A DNA stretch of 57,233 bases, from contig LCPL01000009.1 in assembly GCA_001003605.1 (NCBI GenBank), positions 1 through 57,233 on the forward strand, written 5' to 3'. Position 1 is the first letter of the stretch. Each line of letters opens with the position of its first letter. The stretch comes from Parcubacteria group bacterium GW2011_GWC2_48_17. GTDB taxonomy: Bacteria; Patescibacteriota; Minisyncoccia; Phycocordibacterales; UBA10002. Below, one piece after another: positions 16,213-24,084 of the stretch. A program made the translations under genes and the position numbers. The notes beneath the pieces were generated by a model. That model ran no database searches. It saw only the letters and a program-made list of their open reading frames with translations, and was not told the DNA's origin.

Positions 16213-16665
16213 ATGGGTGTTACTCAAAAAGTCGGTTCGCTTGGTGAAGAACTTGTTGTAAGGTTTCTTGTGAGAAAAGGTTATAAGATTCTTGATCGAA
16301 ATTTTCGGCGGCCATGGGGAGAACTTGACATTGTTGCTACGCGAAAAGAAAGAATTCACTTTGTAGAAGTAAAAAGCGTTTCAGATATGAAAGGCGATGT
16401 TTCAGATGAAACAATTTCACGGGAAACCTCTCCGCGTGAAAAAGCTCTTTCATACATTCGTCGAAAGAGACCCAAGGACCGCTACCGGCCCGAGAATAAT
16501 GTGCATGCCAATAAAATCAAGCGTCTAAGCCGTATAATTCAGACCTACTTAAGTGGGAAACATGTTTCAGATGAAACAACCTGGCAGTTTGATGTTGCAA
16601 CGGTTTATGTGAATGAAGGTCAGAAGAAGGCAAAGATAAATTTAATGGAAGAGATAATTCTATAG
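16213..16665 (+). CDS. yraN: YraN (UPF0102) family endonuclease-like protein
   Basis: 150 aa. N-terminal KVGSLGEELVVRFLVRKGYK, then the restriction-endonuclease-like core NFRRPWGELDIVATRKERIH and FVEVKSV with the conserved Glu/Asp/ExK. Family members are Holliday-junction-resolvase-fold proteins of uncertain function. Residues about 60-78 (DVSDETISRETSPREK) and 118-123 (VSDETT) are not family core: they are the in-frame translation of three parS-like palindromes at 16398-16413, 16413-16428 and 16563-16578. The gene therefore appears to double as a ParB-type binding platform. Confidence 0.88.
   Translation: MGVTQKVGSLGEELVVRFLVRKGYKILDRNFRRPWGELDIVATRKERIHFVEVKSVSDMKGDVSDETISRETSPREKALSYIRRKRPKDRYRPENNVHANKIKRLSRIIQTYLSGKHVSDETTWQFDVATVYVNEGQKKAKINLMEEIIL
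16398..16428. promoter_or_regulatory. two adjacent parS-like palindromes inside yraN
   Basis: TGTTTCAGATGAAACA (16398-16413; 14 of 16 parS positions) is followed immediately by AATTTCACGGGAAACC (16413-16428), which keeps the TTTCACG-GAAAC core and also resembles the Noc-binding consensus ATTTCCCGGGAAAT. Confidence 0.55.
16563..16578. promoter_or_regulatory. parS-like palindrome inside yraN
   Basis: TGTTTCAGATGAAACA, an identical 16-mer to the one at 16398; it differs from canonical parS only in the two central positions. Confidence 0.55.
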
Positions 16666-16669
16666 GGCG

Positions 16670-16725
16670 TAAAGGACAGCGCAGATATAAAGTGCATTCG
16701 AAAATGTCCTTTATGATGTCCTTTA
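16670..16725. repeat. TAAAGGACA motif cluster
   Basis: TAAAGGACA at 16670-16678 and the complement TGTCCTTTA at 16705-16713 and 16717-16725, between yraN and tRNA-Pro. Opposed orientation allows hairpin formation. Same 9-mer as at 13044, 13198 and 15641. Confidence 0.6.
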
Positions 16726-16763
16726 GAGAATTATCTTATGATGTGTTAGTATCGTTGAACTGT

Positions 16764-16834
16764 CGGGGCGTGGTGTAACGGTAGCATACATGCTTTGGGA
16801 GCATGCAGTTCGAGTTCAAATCTCGGCGCCCCGA
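16764..16834 (+). tRNA. tRNA-Pro (anticodon TGG)
   Basis: 71 nt. Acceptor CGGGGCG/CGCCCCG, anticodon stem CATGC/GCATG with loop TTTGGGA (TGG), T arm TCGAG-TTCAAAT-CTCGG. CCA is not encoded. A coding sequence begins 2 nt after its 3' end. Confidence 0.95.
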
Positions 16835-16836
16835 AT

Positions 16837-17223
16837 ATGAAAAAGTATAAAGGTGTGATTATTGAAGAGTCGCTAAAAACTAAAAGAGTTCTCGACCGAG
16901 TGAAAATTATTTCGACTGAGACTGAAGATGTTACTCCAAGGCACAACACTCCCGATCTTTTGCAGTGGACGCTCCATACAGTTGAAATTAACTCCGATCA
17001 GATTGAAGCCCTTTCAAAAGAGATATCCACCCATCTTCGAGATGCTTGGTATGCGGATTTTGATAATGGAATAACTCACTACATCATTTACCCAAATAAA
17101 GTCTTTAAAATTGATATGCAAAGTAAGGAACAGTATGACGCGACGAAAGCATATGGGATTTCTCTTGGCATCCCTCCCTATCAAGTTGACTTTCATCCGC
17201 TAGAGGAAAAGTGGAAACGCTAA
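16837..17223 (+). CDS. conserved hypothetical protein
   Basis: 128 aa from the ATG at 16837; a longer frame would start inside tRNA-Pro and is rejected. Function not recognised. Soluble, Trp/Tyr/His rich, with HTVEINSDQIEALSKEIS, WYADFDNGITHYIIYPNKVF and YGISLGIPPYQVDF. No membrane segment or catalytic motif is evident. Its start is 2 nt after the tRNA, so its mRNA must come from processing of a tRNA-containing transcript or a promoter within the tRNA. Its TAA overlaps the ATG of the Mur ligase gene (TAATG), implying translational coupling. Confidence 0.8.
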   Translation: MKKYKGVIIEESLKTKRVLDRVKIISTETEDVTPRHNTPDLLQWTLHTVEINSDQIEALSKEISTHLRDAWYADFDNGITHYIIYPNKVFKIDMQSKEQYDATKAYGISLGIPPYQVDFHPLEEKWKR

Positions 17224-18527
17224 TGCGATCATTTTTCAAAAAATGTGTGACGATGATGCTTAAGCTTGAGGCACAGCTTATGCTCGCGCGACATCGACCA
17301 CGCATTGTTGCCATCACGGGGACCGTAGGCAAGACTTCTACTAAAGATGCTGTTTTTTGCGCGCTTACACCTTTTTTCGCGGTGCGCAAAAGCGAAAAGA
17401 GCTTTAACAACGACTTTGGCATACCGCTTACGATTCTTGGGCTCCCAACCGCCGGGGGAAATCCGCTACTGTGGTTCAAGAATATCGTCCTCGGGTTTTT
17501 TCGGGCCTTTTTCTCTACTGCATATCCAGAATGGTTGGTACTCGAGGTCGGGGCGGGGGAGCCCGGCGATATCAAGAAATTTTCCGGCATGCTTTCTCCT
17601 AATATCGCGGTAATTACGCGTTTTTCAGAGGTTCCGGTGCATGTGGAGTTCTTCGCCTCGCCGGAGGCGCTCATTTCTGAGAAGCGCGAGCTTGCGAAAG
17701 CGGTTAAAGCGGACGGCGTGCTCATTTTGGGAGGCGACGACGAAAAAGTGCTGGCGCTGAAATCGGCCTTTCCCGACCGACGGACTATTTTGTATGGCAC
17801 AAGCACCCCCGCGGATGTGCGAGGTTCCGACTACACTCCCGTGTATGAAAACTCGAATATGTCCATATTTCCGGTCGGGGTATCCTTTACCGTACACATT
17901 GGCGCGCATTCTTTCCCCATAGCTCTAAGCGGTGTGCTCGGGGCGCACCTCATGCAACCCGTGCTTGCGGCTTTTAGCGTCGCAAGTGCGCTTTCGCTGA
18001 ATATAAGCCGCGTGGCGGAATCCTTTAGGGGTTTTGTGCCGCCTCCCGGGCGCATGCGGCTTATTCAGGGAGCGAACAGCTCTCTCATTATCGACGATTC
18101 ATACAATGCTTCTCCGGTTGCTATGCGGGAAGCTCTGACAGCCCTTGCTTCGTTTGATGGGAGCGGCCGGAAAATAGCTGTGCTCGGTACGATGGCGGAG
18201 CTTGGCGGCTTTGGTCCAAAGGAGCATCAAAAGATCGGTGCGCTTGTGGCGCGCTTTGCCACGAAACTCGTGATCGTGGGGACTCTCACAGAGGAAATTC
18301 GACTCGGCGCTTTGCGAAGTGGAATGTCGCCTGAAAACATTCGCGCTTTCGGGACAAGCAAAGAGGCAGCCGACGCGCTCGCGCGTGATATCCGGTCTGG
18401 AGACGCGGTTTTAGTAAAAGGCTCGCAGTCGGTCCATATGGAGCGAATCGTAAAGGCACTTATGCAAGAACCGGTGCGCGCGAAAGAGCTTCTGGTCCGC
18501 CAAGAGAGTGAGTGGCGGGATAAGTGA
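17223..18527 (+). CDS. murF: MurF-like Mur ligase lacking the N-terminal domain
   Basis: 434 aa from the ATG at 17223 (an ATG at 17211 is also open). Mur ligases join UDP-MurNAc-peptide and an amino acid or D-Ala-D-Ala with ATP. Walker-type ATP motif IVAITGTVGKTSTKDAV lies at about residues 28-44, whereas in standard MurF it is near 110, so domain 1 (UDP binding) is absent. Central LEVGAGEPGDI and NIAVITRFSEVPVHVEFF, and C-terminal SLIIDDSYNASPVAMREAL and LGTMAELGGFG, are typical. The ddl gene follows, so assignment to the D-Ala-D-Ala branch is consistent. Confidence 0.88.
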   Translation: MRSFFKKCVTMMLKLEAQLMLARHRPRIVAITGTVGKTSTKDAVFCALTPFFAVRKSEKSFNNDFGIPLTILGLPTAGGNPLLWFKNIVLGFFRAFFSTAYPEWLVLEVGAGEPGDIKKFSGMLSPNIAVITRFSEVPVHVEFFASPEALISEKRELAKAVKADGVLILGGDDEKVLALKSAFPDRRTILYGTSTPADVRGSDYTPVYENSNMSIFPVGVSFTVHIGAHSFPIALSGVLGAHLMQPVLAAFSVASALSLNISRVAESFRGFVPPPGRMRLIQGANSSLIIDDSYNASPVAMREALTALASFDGSGRKIAVLGTMAELGGFGPKEHQKIGALVARFATKLVIVGTLTEEIRLGALRSGMSPENIRAFGTSKEAADALARDIRSGDAVLVKGSQSVHMERIVKALMQEPVRAKELLVRQESEWRDK

Positions 18528-18546
18528 TGGTTATAGCGCGTCCAAA

Positions 18547-19656
18547 ATGAAAAAACCAAGAAAAATTCGCGTAGGCATTATATTCGGCGGCAAATCAACC
18601 GAGCACGAGGTATCTTTGCAGTCCGCGAAGAATGTGATCGCCGCGCTCGACAAAGAGAAATATGAGCCGGTCATGATCGGCATAGACAAAACAGGTCGCT
18701 GGTTCCGGAGCTCGAGAGCGAACTATCTTTTGCATAGTGAAAATCCAAAACTCATCGCGCTTAACAAAAAGGTGGCGCAAGGAATGGTGCTTATTCCTGG
18801 AGAAGAAAGGCAACTTATGGTACTTAGCGGTGGGGAAGTTAATCAAGCCTTGGATGTGGTCTTTCCGATCTTGCACGGCCCGCTCGGCGAGGATGGGACC
18901 ATGCAGGGGCTCTTGAAACTTATAGATATTCCGTTTGTAGGTCCGGGAGTACTCGGTTCCGCTATTGGCATGGACAAAGATGTGCAAAAGCGGATCCTGC
19001 GCGACGCGGGGATTCCGATTGCAAAGTTTTTGACTATACGTGAGCAGGACAAGGATACAGTTTCGTTTACGCGTGTGAAAAAACAACTCGGTTTGCCGTT
19101 GTTTATAAAACCGGCGAATGCCGGGTCGTCGGTTGGAGTGACTAAAGTAAAAAAAGAAGCCGATTTTCAGACGGCGATCGAAGATGCATTCAGGTATGAC
19201 AGTAAGATTTTGATAGAAGAGGGAATAGATGGGCGCGAAATTGAGTGCGCGATACTCGGCAATGAGGACCCTATTGCCTCGGTACTCGGCGAAATAAAGC
19301 CAAACCATGAATTTTATTCCTACGAGGCGAAATATATTGATGAGAATGGCGCGGTTTCGGAGATTCCGGCGAAGTTGCCCAAGGTGGTAATAAAAAAAGT
19401 ACAGGAAACCGCTGTCGCGTCCTTCAAGGCACTTGAGTGCGAGGGTATGGCGCGGGTAGATTCGTTTTTGACTAAAGACGGTCGGGTACTTGTGAATGAG
19501 ATAAATACTATTCCAGGATTCACCAAAATAAGTATGTATCCAAAACTCTGGGAAGCGTCCGGCATTGCCTACCCAAAACTCATTGATACCCTCATCACCC
19601 TCGCGCTCGCCCGCGCGAAGCGCGAAAAACGCATCACCACCAATCTTCAGGCCTAA
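18547..19656 (+). CDS. ddl: D-alanine--D-alanine ligase
   Basis: 369 aa from the ATG at 18547 (20 nt after the Mur ligase stop; a start at 18508 would overlap it). ATP-grasp enzyme forming D-Ala-D-Ala. Motifs: IIFGGKSTEHEVSLQSAKNV at the N-terminus, FPILHGPLGEDGTMQGLL, the ATP-grasp loop FIKPANAGSSVGVTKV and the metal site VLVNEINTIPGFT. The presence of both Mur ligase and ddl supports a real peptidoglycan pathway and fits the LysM-M23 hydrolase in the window. Confidence 0.96.
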   Translation: MKKPRKIRVGIIFGGKSTEHEVSLQSAKNVIAALDKEKYEPVMIGIDKTGRWFRSSRANYLLHSENPKLIALNKKVAQGMVLIPGEERQLMVLSGGEVNQALDVVFPILHGPLGEDGTMQGLLKLIDIPFVGPGVLGSAIGMDKDVQKRILRDAGIPIAKFLTIREQDKDTVSFTRVKKQLGLPLFIKPANAGSSVGVTKVKKEADFQTAIEDAFRYDSKILIEEGIDGREIECAILGNEDPIASVLGEIKPNHEFYSYEAKYIDENGAVSEIPAKLPKVVIKKVQETAVASFKALECEGMARVDSFLTKDGRVLVNEINTIPGFTKISMYPKLWEASGIAYPKLIDTLITLALARAKREKRITTNLQA

Positions 19657-19779
19657 GTAATGGAGCAAAACCTTACCCACACCTTCCCCTATTGGCATCC
19701 TCTCCAAAGTCTCCGGTCCTAAGATTCAATGAATTTTCTTTCGGATAAACCATGTACCCTGCTTTACTAAGCAAATAAA

Positions 19780-20415
19780 GTGAAACCAGCAAATATGGTT
19801 AACAGCACGACGGCGATTAGACAATTGAAAGAACTGGAGAGGCTGGGTGGGGTTAAGAAAATGCGGCTGGCGGCGGAGGGGTGGAGGGAAGAGTGGCAGA
19901 CACTGATTGCAATACTTATGTCTGCGCGGACGCGGGATGAAATCACCGTCGTTGTCGCGGAAAAGTTATTTAAGAGATTCACAACTCTCCCCGCACTCGC
20001 CGAAGCAAAAGGGGGAGAAGTCTCCGCTATCATCGGGCCGGTAAATTTCTTTCAAAATAAAACCAAATATGTTATTGCCATTGCCAAAGTGCTTGCAGAG
20101 AGCTATGGAGGTGTGCCTCCGCGCGATTTACAAAAGCTGGTTGAACTTCCCGGCGTCGGCAGAAAGACCGCAAATGTTTTTCTTTCCGAATACGGCGCAG
20201 ATGCGATCGGCGTAGATACCCACGTTTCTTATATTTCACAAAAACTCGGTTGGACAAAGCACTCGCATCCGAACAAAATCGAAAAAGACCTTGAAGTACT
20301 GTTCCCGCGAAACTGCTGGAGCCGCGTGAATAGGGTTTGTGTCCGTTTCGGCAAGACATATCAGAGCAGGAGCAAAAAAGCTGAATTGCTTGAGAAGATG
20401 CGTATCCTGCGCTAG
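19780..20415 (+). CDS. nth: endonuclease III-type DNA glycosylase without Fe-S cluster
   Basis: 211 aa from GTG at 19780 (an ATG five codons later is equally possible). Base-excision repair glycosylase/AP lyase. Helix-hairpin-helix LVELPGVGRKTANVFLSEYG with the catalytic Lys, then VDTHVSYISQKLGW with the catalytic Asp. The C-terminus (NRVCVRFGKTYQSRSKKAEL) has only one Cys where C-x6-C-x2-C-x5-C would bind a 4Fe-4S cluster, so the cluster is missing. The gap after ddl contains no clear terminator. Confidence 0.92.
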   Translation: MKPANMVNSTTAIRQLKELERLGGVKKMRLAAEGWREEWQTLIAILMSARTRDEITVVVAEKLFKRFTTLPALAEAKGGEVSAIIGPVNFFQNKTKYVIAIAKVLAESYGGVPPRDLQKLVELPGVGRKTANVFLSEYGADAIGVDTHVSYISQKLGWTKHSHPNKIEKDLEVLFPRNCWSRVNRVCVRFGKTYQSRSKKAELLEKMRILR

Positions 20416-20424
20416 TATTGCAAT

Positions 20425-20766
20425 ATGAAAGAGTCTCCGAATCTCGAATCAGCCCATGATAGGAAACGTCAACTGCTTATTGGGATAGAAAAACCGCGCA
20501 ATGAAGGCGAGCACCAGATGATTCTTATGGCGGAACTCTTTACTCGTGACAATCCATCCGAAGCAATGAAAATTGGCGATAGAAATTTTGAAAGTAGAAT
20601 GTTCCAACATTGGATAGACAACGGCTACGCGAAAGCTTTTAGAGATTTAATCGAATATCCGGATTTCAAAAACAAGAAACAATACCGACTAAGTGGAGAT
20701 GTCTTTAACGTTACGCTCTCCGACGTGGAATTTTTTCTTCATAACAACGAGCTGCCTGAACGGTAA
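20425..20766 (+). CDS. small hypothetical protein
   Basis: 113 aa, not recognised. Starts 9 nt after nth, so probably cotranscribed. Acidic and helical: RQLLIGIEKPRNEGEHQMIL, then MFQHWIDNGYAKAFRDLIEY and VTLSDVEFFLHNNEL. No signal peptide or membrane helix. Confidence 0.65.
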   Translation: MKESPNLESAHDRKRQLLIGIEKPRNEGEHQMILMAELFTRDNPSEAMKIGDRNFESRMFQHWIDNGYAKAFRDLIEYPDFKNKKQYRLSGDVFNVTLSDVEFFLHNNELPER

Positions 20767-20930
20767 AAAGCCCTTAATGCCAGGAAAAGATATGAATGGT
20801 TCCTCCGAAAGAGGAGAATCATATATCATATTTTTCTGACATAATGAGCTGTAAATCTTGGAGGCGACACCCTGCGCGGGATCGCGGGGTGTCCTCCATT
20901 CGTGTGCGCTATTCGTTAAGCGTATCTACT

Positions 20931-21242
20931 ATGAAACGATTCACTCGAACCAAAGAAAATTTTACGTGTGAGAAATGCGGTGCGCGTGTAACTGGGAGCG
21001 GCTACACCAATCATTGTCCGGAGTGCTTGTGGAGCAAACATGTCGACAAAAATCCCGGTGACCGCGCTTCCCTCTGCGGGGGCAGTATGGAACCATCCAG
21101 CGTTTCAGTTCTTGGAGGAGATACCTGCCGCATCATTCATGAATGCAAACTGTGCGGTTTCATCCGCGCTCAAAATGCAGCGAAAGAAGACAGTATCGAA
21201 CGCCTCATAAAACTTTCGGCGAGTCCGTTCAAGAAGCCGTAG
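20931..21242 (+). CDS. RNHCP-domain zinc-ribbon protein
   Basis: 103 aa from the ATG at 20931; the frame is open from 20796 but the upstream part is not family-like. CEKCGARV, then TNHCPECLWSKHVDKNPGDR (the RNHCP signature) and ECKLCGFIRAQNAAKED. Three Cys pairs suggest two zinc sites. Biochemical function is not established; members are small zinc-binding proteins in many bacteria. Confidence 0.85.
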   Translation: MKRFTRTKENFTCEKCGARVTGSGYTNHCPECLWSKHVDKNPGDRASLCGGSMEPSSVSVLGGDTCRIIHECKLCGFIRAQNAAKEDSIERLIKLSASPFKKP

Positions 21243-21287
21243 TGGTTGTTTTCTGGATCCCCGACTTCTCGGGGATGACAAAACACT

Positions 21288-22643
21288 TTAGCGTTTTGTC
21301 AGTGCGTCTTGCAGAATCTTTTTTAATTCAGGAGCGATTTTTTCGTTGAAACTTTGCGCGCTCGCCCTTATATCTCCCACAAAGAGGGAACGGATACTAT
21401 CGCCGGTAGCTTCCCGAAAGCTCGAATCAATATGGGACATAGTAAGAGCGTTAAGGTCCCGCTCCCCCGTCGTCTTCCCGGTTGAGGAAGTAACAATGAG
21501 GCCGATGAGCTTGTTTTCTCTATTCACCACGGCGCCCCCGCTTGAACCCTTCTGCGCTACCACTGACCCGCCCAAACTGAATACATCAGGCGTATTTTCT
21601 TTGAAACTATACACCGCACCTGTTACTACGACAGAAGAACTTGGATACAAGTCTTTTTGAACAGTGATACCGCTAAGAAATCCGACCGGGTACGCGGCGA
21701 TAAGCACTACCGCGGGTTCGCGGAACGAGACATCGCCAAAATCCATCTGGATATACTGGAATATCTCCGGCAGAGGATTTTCTTCGATAGTCGTATCATT
21801 TATGAGGAGCAGAGCGTAATCGTTTTCTCCTGTGCCAGTTGGTTCGTCGGCGTCTATCTTTGCGGCGTTGTCACGCACCCATGCTGGTGGTATAAAGAGA
21901 AGCGTCGCCTTGTACATATTGCGCGCCGGCTCACCAGCGCGGATTATACATTCAATGTTTCCGGGAGTTGGGAAATCTTGAAGCAAGAAATATTGTCCAA
22001 GATGCGCGTTGGTGAGAATAATACCGCGCGGGTCAATGATAACCCCGCTTCCGGAAATGAGATTAAACGAGCCGCCTCGCTTTGTAGTGCAGATAACATT
22101 GACGAGAGCCTCGCGGGTTTTTCGGTTTACTTCGTCAAAAGAAGGTGGTGGTGCTAAGTCGGAAGGCGCCAATGTCGCCATAACCGTAAGCGGAGTTGCT
22201 TCTTGCTGTGCGGGGAGAGGTGGTGAAGCAATAGAAACATCGGGTGTGAGAGATGCGTTGGCAGATAACCAGTTCAATTTATTTCGCGTGAGCGGCCCCA
22301 CGATTCCTGTGCTTTTTGAAAGTCCCGCAGGTGCAAGCACTTCGGAAGCGTATTTGAACTGGAATTTCCCGACAGCGTTCTTTGTGGCGAGGCCGAAATA
22401 ACCAGTTTCAGCGCCCGCGCCGCCGATGAGCCCGGGTGCGTTTACTCTCGTCTCGTTGTCGCGGTTGAGGAGAATTTGAAGATAGCGGGCATCATCACCT
22501 TGTGACCCAACGCGAAGAGTGCGTTCAAAGCGAAAACCGTCAGGAATCGCTTTCTCTGCCAAAGCGTTCCGGGCGCTGGGACATACAAGAAGCGCAACAA
22601 GAACAAAGAGCACGAGAGCAGGTTTTATCCGGGATATGTTCAT
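21288..22643 (-). CDS. secreted trypsin-like serine protease with N-terminal peptidoglycan-binding-like domain
   Basis: 451 aa. Signal peptide at residues 1-29 ending NALA. Residues about 43-128 (VGSQGDDARYLQILLN, VGKFQFKY) match a peptidoglycan_binding_1-like fold. The protease domain (about 175-430) shows a complete triad: His213 in LTNAHLG, Asp275 in ENDYALLL and Ser368 in KGSSGGAVV. No PDZ domain is seen, so it is not a standard DegP/HtrA. It probably acts outside the membrane, anchored to the wall. It converges with the RNHCP gene. Confidence 0.9.
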   Translation of the reverse strand: MNISRIKPALVLFVLVALLVCPSARNALAEKAIPDGFRFERTLRVGSQGDDARYLQILLNRDNETRVNAPGLIGGAGAETGYFGLATKNAVGKFQFKYASEVLAPAGLSKSTGIVGPLTRNKLNWLSANASLTPDVSIASPPLPAQQEATPLTVMATLAPSDLAPPPSFDEVNRKTREALVNVICTTKRGGSFNLISGSGVIIDPRGIILTNAHLGQYFLLQDFPTPGNIECIIRAGEPARNMYKATLLFIPPAWVRDNAAKIDADEPTGTGENDYALLLINDTTIEENPLPEIFQYIQMDFGDVSFREPAVVLIAAYPVGFLSGITVQKDLYPSSSVVVTGAVYSFKENTPDVFSLGGSVVAQKGSSGGAVVNRENKLIGLIVTSSTGKTTGERDLNALTMSHIDSSFREATGDSIRSLFVGDIRASAQSFNEKIAPELKKILQDALTKR

Positions 22644-22775
22644 ACGAAGAGATTATACAAGAATTATACAAGAGTCGCCGCGCGTCGGCGAACGCTCTGC
22701 AGAAAATTGCGAGTAGGTCCTTTTTTTGATACGATTCGCAGACATCCTCCTTCGCTAGAGTTCTGGAGGACGAGA

Positions 22776-22849
22776 GCGGGTATGGTTTAGTGGTAGAATG
22801 ACACACTTCCAATGTGTAGACCCGAGTTCGATTCTCGGTACCCGCACCA
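22776..22849 (+). tRNA. tRNA-Gly (anticodon TCC)
   Basis: Acceptor GCGGGTA/TACCCGC, anticodon stem ACACA/TGTGT with loop CTTCCAA (TCC), T arm CCGAG-TTCGATT-CTCGG, discriminator A. Unlike the other three tRNAs here it is followed by CCA at 22847-22849. It marks the left edge of an accessory segment. Confidence 0.94.
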
Positions 22850-22865
22850 AAATACCCTTATCAAA

Positions 22866-22958
22866 ATGGAATCGGGAGAAAACCAAAACCCGACATTAGA
22901 TACGCTCAAAAAGGTTGCGAAAGCTCTTGACGTTAGTGTCGACAAACTAATTAAGTAA
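22866..22958 (+). pseudogene. C-terminal remnant of an XRE-family HTH regulator
   Basis: A 30-codon open stretch reading IESGENQNP-like MESGENQNPTLDTLKKVAKA then LDVSVDKLIK and a stop. This is the last part of an XRE/Cro helix-turn-helix domain; the recognition helices are missing. It begins 17 nt after tRNA-Gly and ends 2 nt before the next gene. It may be the residue of a regulator or of an integration event at the tRNA. Confidence 0.6.
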
Positions 22959-22960
22959 AT

Positions 22961-24079
22961 ATGAACTACTTTATTGATTTATTTTCTCCGGAAACTGCAC
23001 GAGCATTTGAGCAATCCAAGCGGGATGTAAGTGGTTTTCGTATTTCGCGCAAAACCTATATTGAAAATCAGAAAATCGGCCCTGGCGATAAGTTTATTTG
23101 CTATGCGACACGATTACAGCGTTTTGTGGGTGTTTTGGAAGTCACCAGCAAGTACTTCACAGACGAAACACCTCTTTTTCAAAAAGAAAATGATCCATTT
23201 GTTTTGCGCTTTAACATAAAACCACTTGTTTGGCTTCCTCTTGAAAAAGCGATTCCTGTCCACGAAGATTTCGTTTGGAGTAATCTTTCGTTTACAAAGG
23301 GTCTCACCAAAGACAGCAACAGGTGGACGTATATGGTTTTTTCTAGCCCGCGCGCATGGCCCAAGAGCGATTGCGAATTTTTGGAAAAGACACTCGTTGA
23401 ACAATCACAAAAGCTTGTGGAGTATAAGTTTAGCGAAGACGATGAAAAGAAACTGAAATCTCCAAAAATCCGTCTAGCTGGTAAGAAAGAAGTTTCTGTT
23501 TCTGTTCCAGAAGATGAGGAGTCCACAGCAGAAGAACAAGAATCTGCGCCTGTAAGTGAGGAACGCGAATCAATTAAAGTTCAGGCAAAACTTGCCGAAA
23601 TCGGAGAAAAGCTTGGTTTGAAAATATGGTTGCCACGAAATGACCGCGCGGGCGTATTAGAGTCATGGAAACCAAAAGAGAATGTCCTACTCGAAGATTT
23701 GCCATTTTCTTTCGACGATGTGACATTGAGAACAATCAAAAATATCGATGTGCTTTGGATTCAAGGGCGCACAATAGTCCGAGCATTTGAAGTTGAGGGG
23801 ACAACATCAATTTACTCCGGTATTTTAAGAATGGCTGATTTGCTTTCTCTTTTACCAAACATTGAAATTAAAATCCATATTGTCGCACCCGATAACAGGC
23901 GGAATGAAGTTTTCAAACAAATTTCTCGTCCAGTTTTTGCGGTTATGGAAAAGGGGCCGTTATCAGAGCTTTGCTCGTATATTCCTTACGACTCTATTTA
24001 CGAATTAGCAAAAGAGAAACGGCTGGAAAATATGAAAGATACGATTGTCGATGAGTTAGCAGAGTATTCCGAGGAATAA
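22961..24079 (+). CDS. EVE-domain protein with C-terminal nuclease-like domain (candidate modification-dependent restriction enzyme)
   Basis: 372 aa. The N-terminus (about 1-145) fits the EVE/PUA-like fold that reads modified bases: NYFIDLFSPETARAFEQS, GPGDKFICYATRLQRFVGVL, and a W-rich segment. An acidic linker (about 170-205, PEDEESTAEEQESAPVSEER) separates it from a C-terminal domain with KNIDVLWIQG, VRAFEVEGTTSIYSGILRMA and KIHIVAPDNRRNEVF. The Asp and Glu-x-Glu pattern resembles a PD-(D/E)XK core. First gene of a four-gene operon with 5-nt or shorter gaps. Restriction of modified DNA is an inference from domains and context. Confidence 0.78.
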   Translation: MNYFIDLFSPETARAFEQSKRDVSGFRISRKTYIENQKIGPGDKFICYATRLQRFVGVLEVTSKYFTDETPLFQKENDPFVLRFNIKPLVWLPLEKAIPVHEDFVWSNLSFTKGLTKDSNRWTYMVFSSPRAWPKSDCEFLEKTLVEQSQKLVEYKFSEDDEKKLKSPKIRLAGKKEVSVSVPEDEESTAEEQESAPVSEERESIKVQAKLAEIGEKLGLKIWLPRNDRAGVLESWKPKENVLLEDLPFSFDDVTLRTIKNIDVLWIQGRTIVRAFEVEGTTSIYSGILRMADLLSLLPNIEIKIHIVAPDNRRNEVFKQISRPVFAVMEKGPLSELCSYIPYDSIYELAKEKRLENMKDTIVDELAEYSEE

Positions 24080-24084
24080 TAGAC

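Noticed and set aside
18595-19707. 370-codon minus-strand frame opposite ddl
   Set aside because: Exact antisense shadow of the well-conserved ddl gene.
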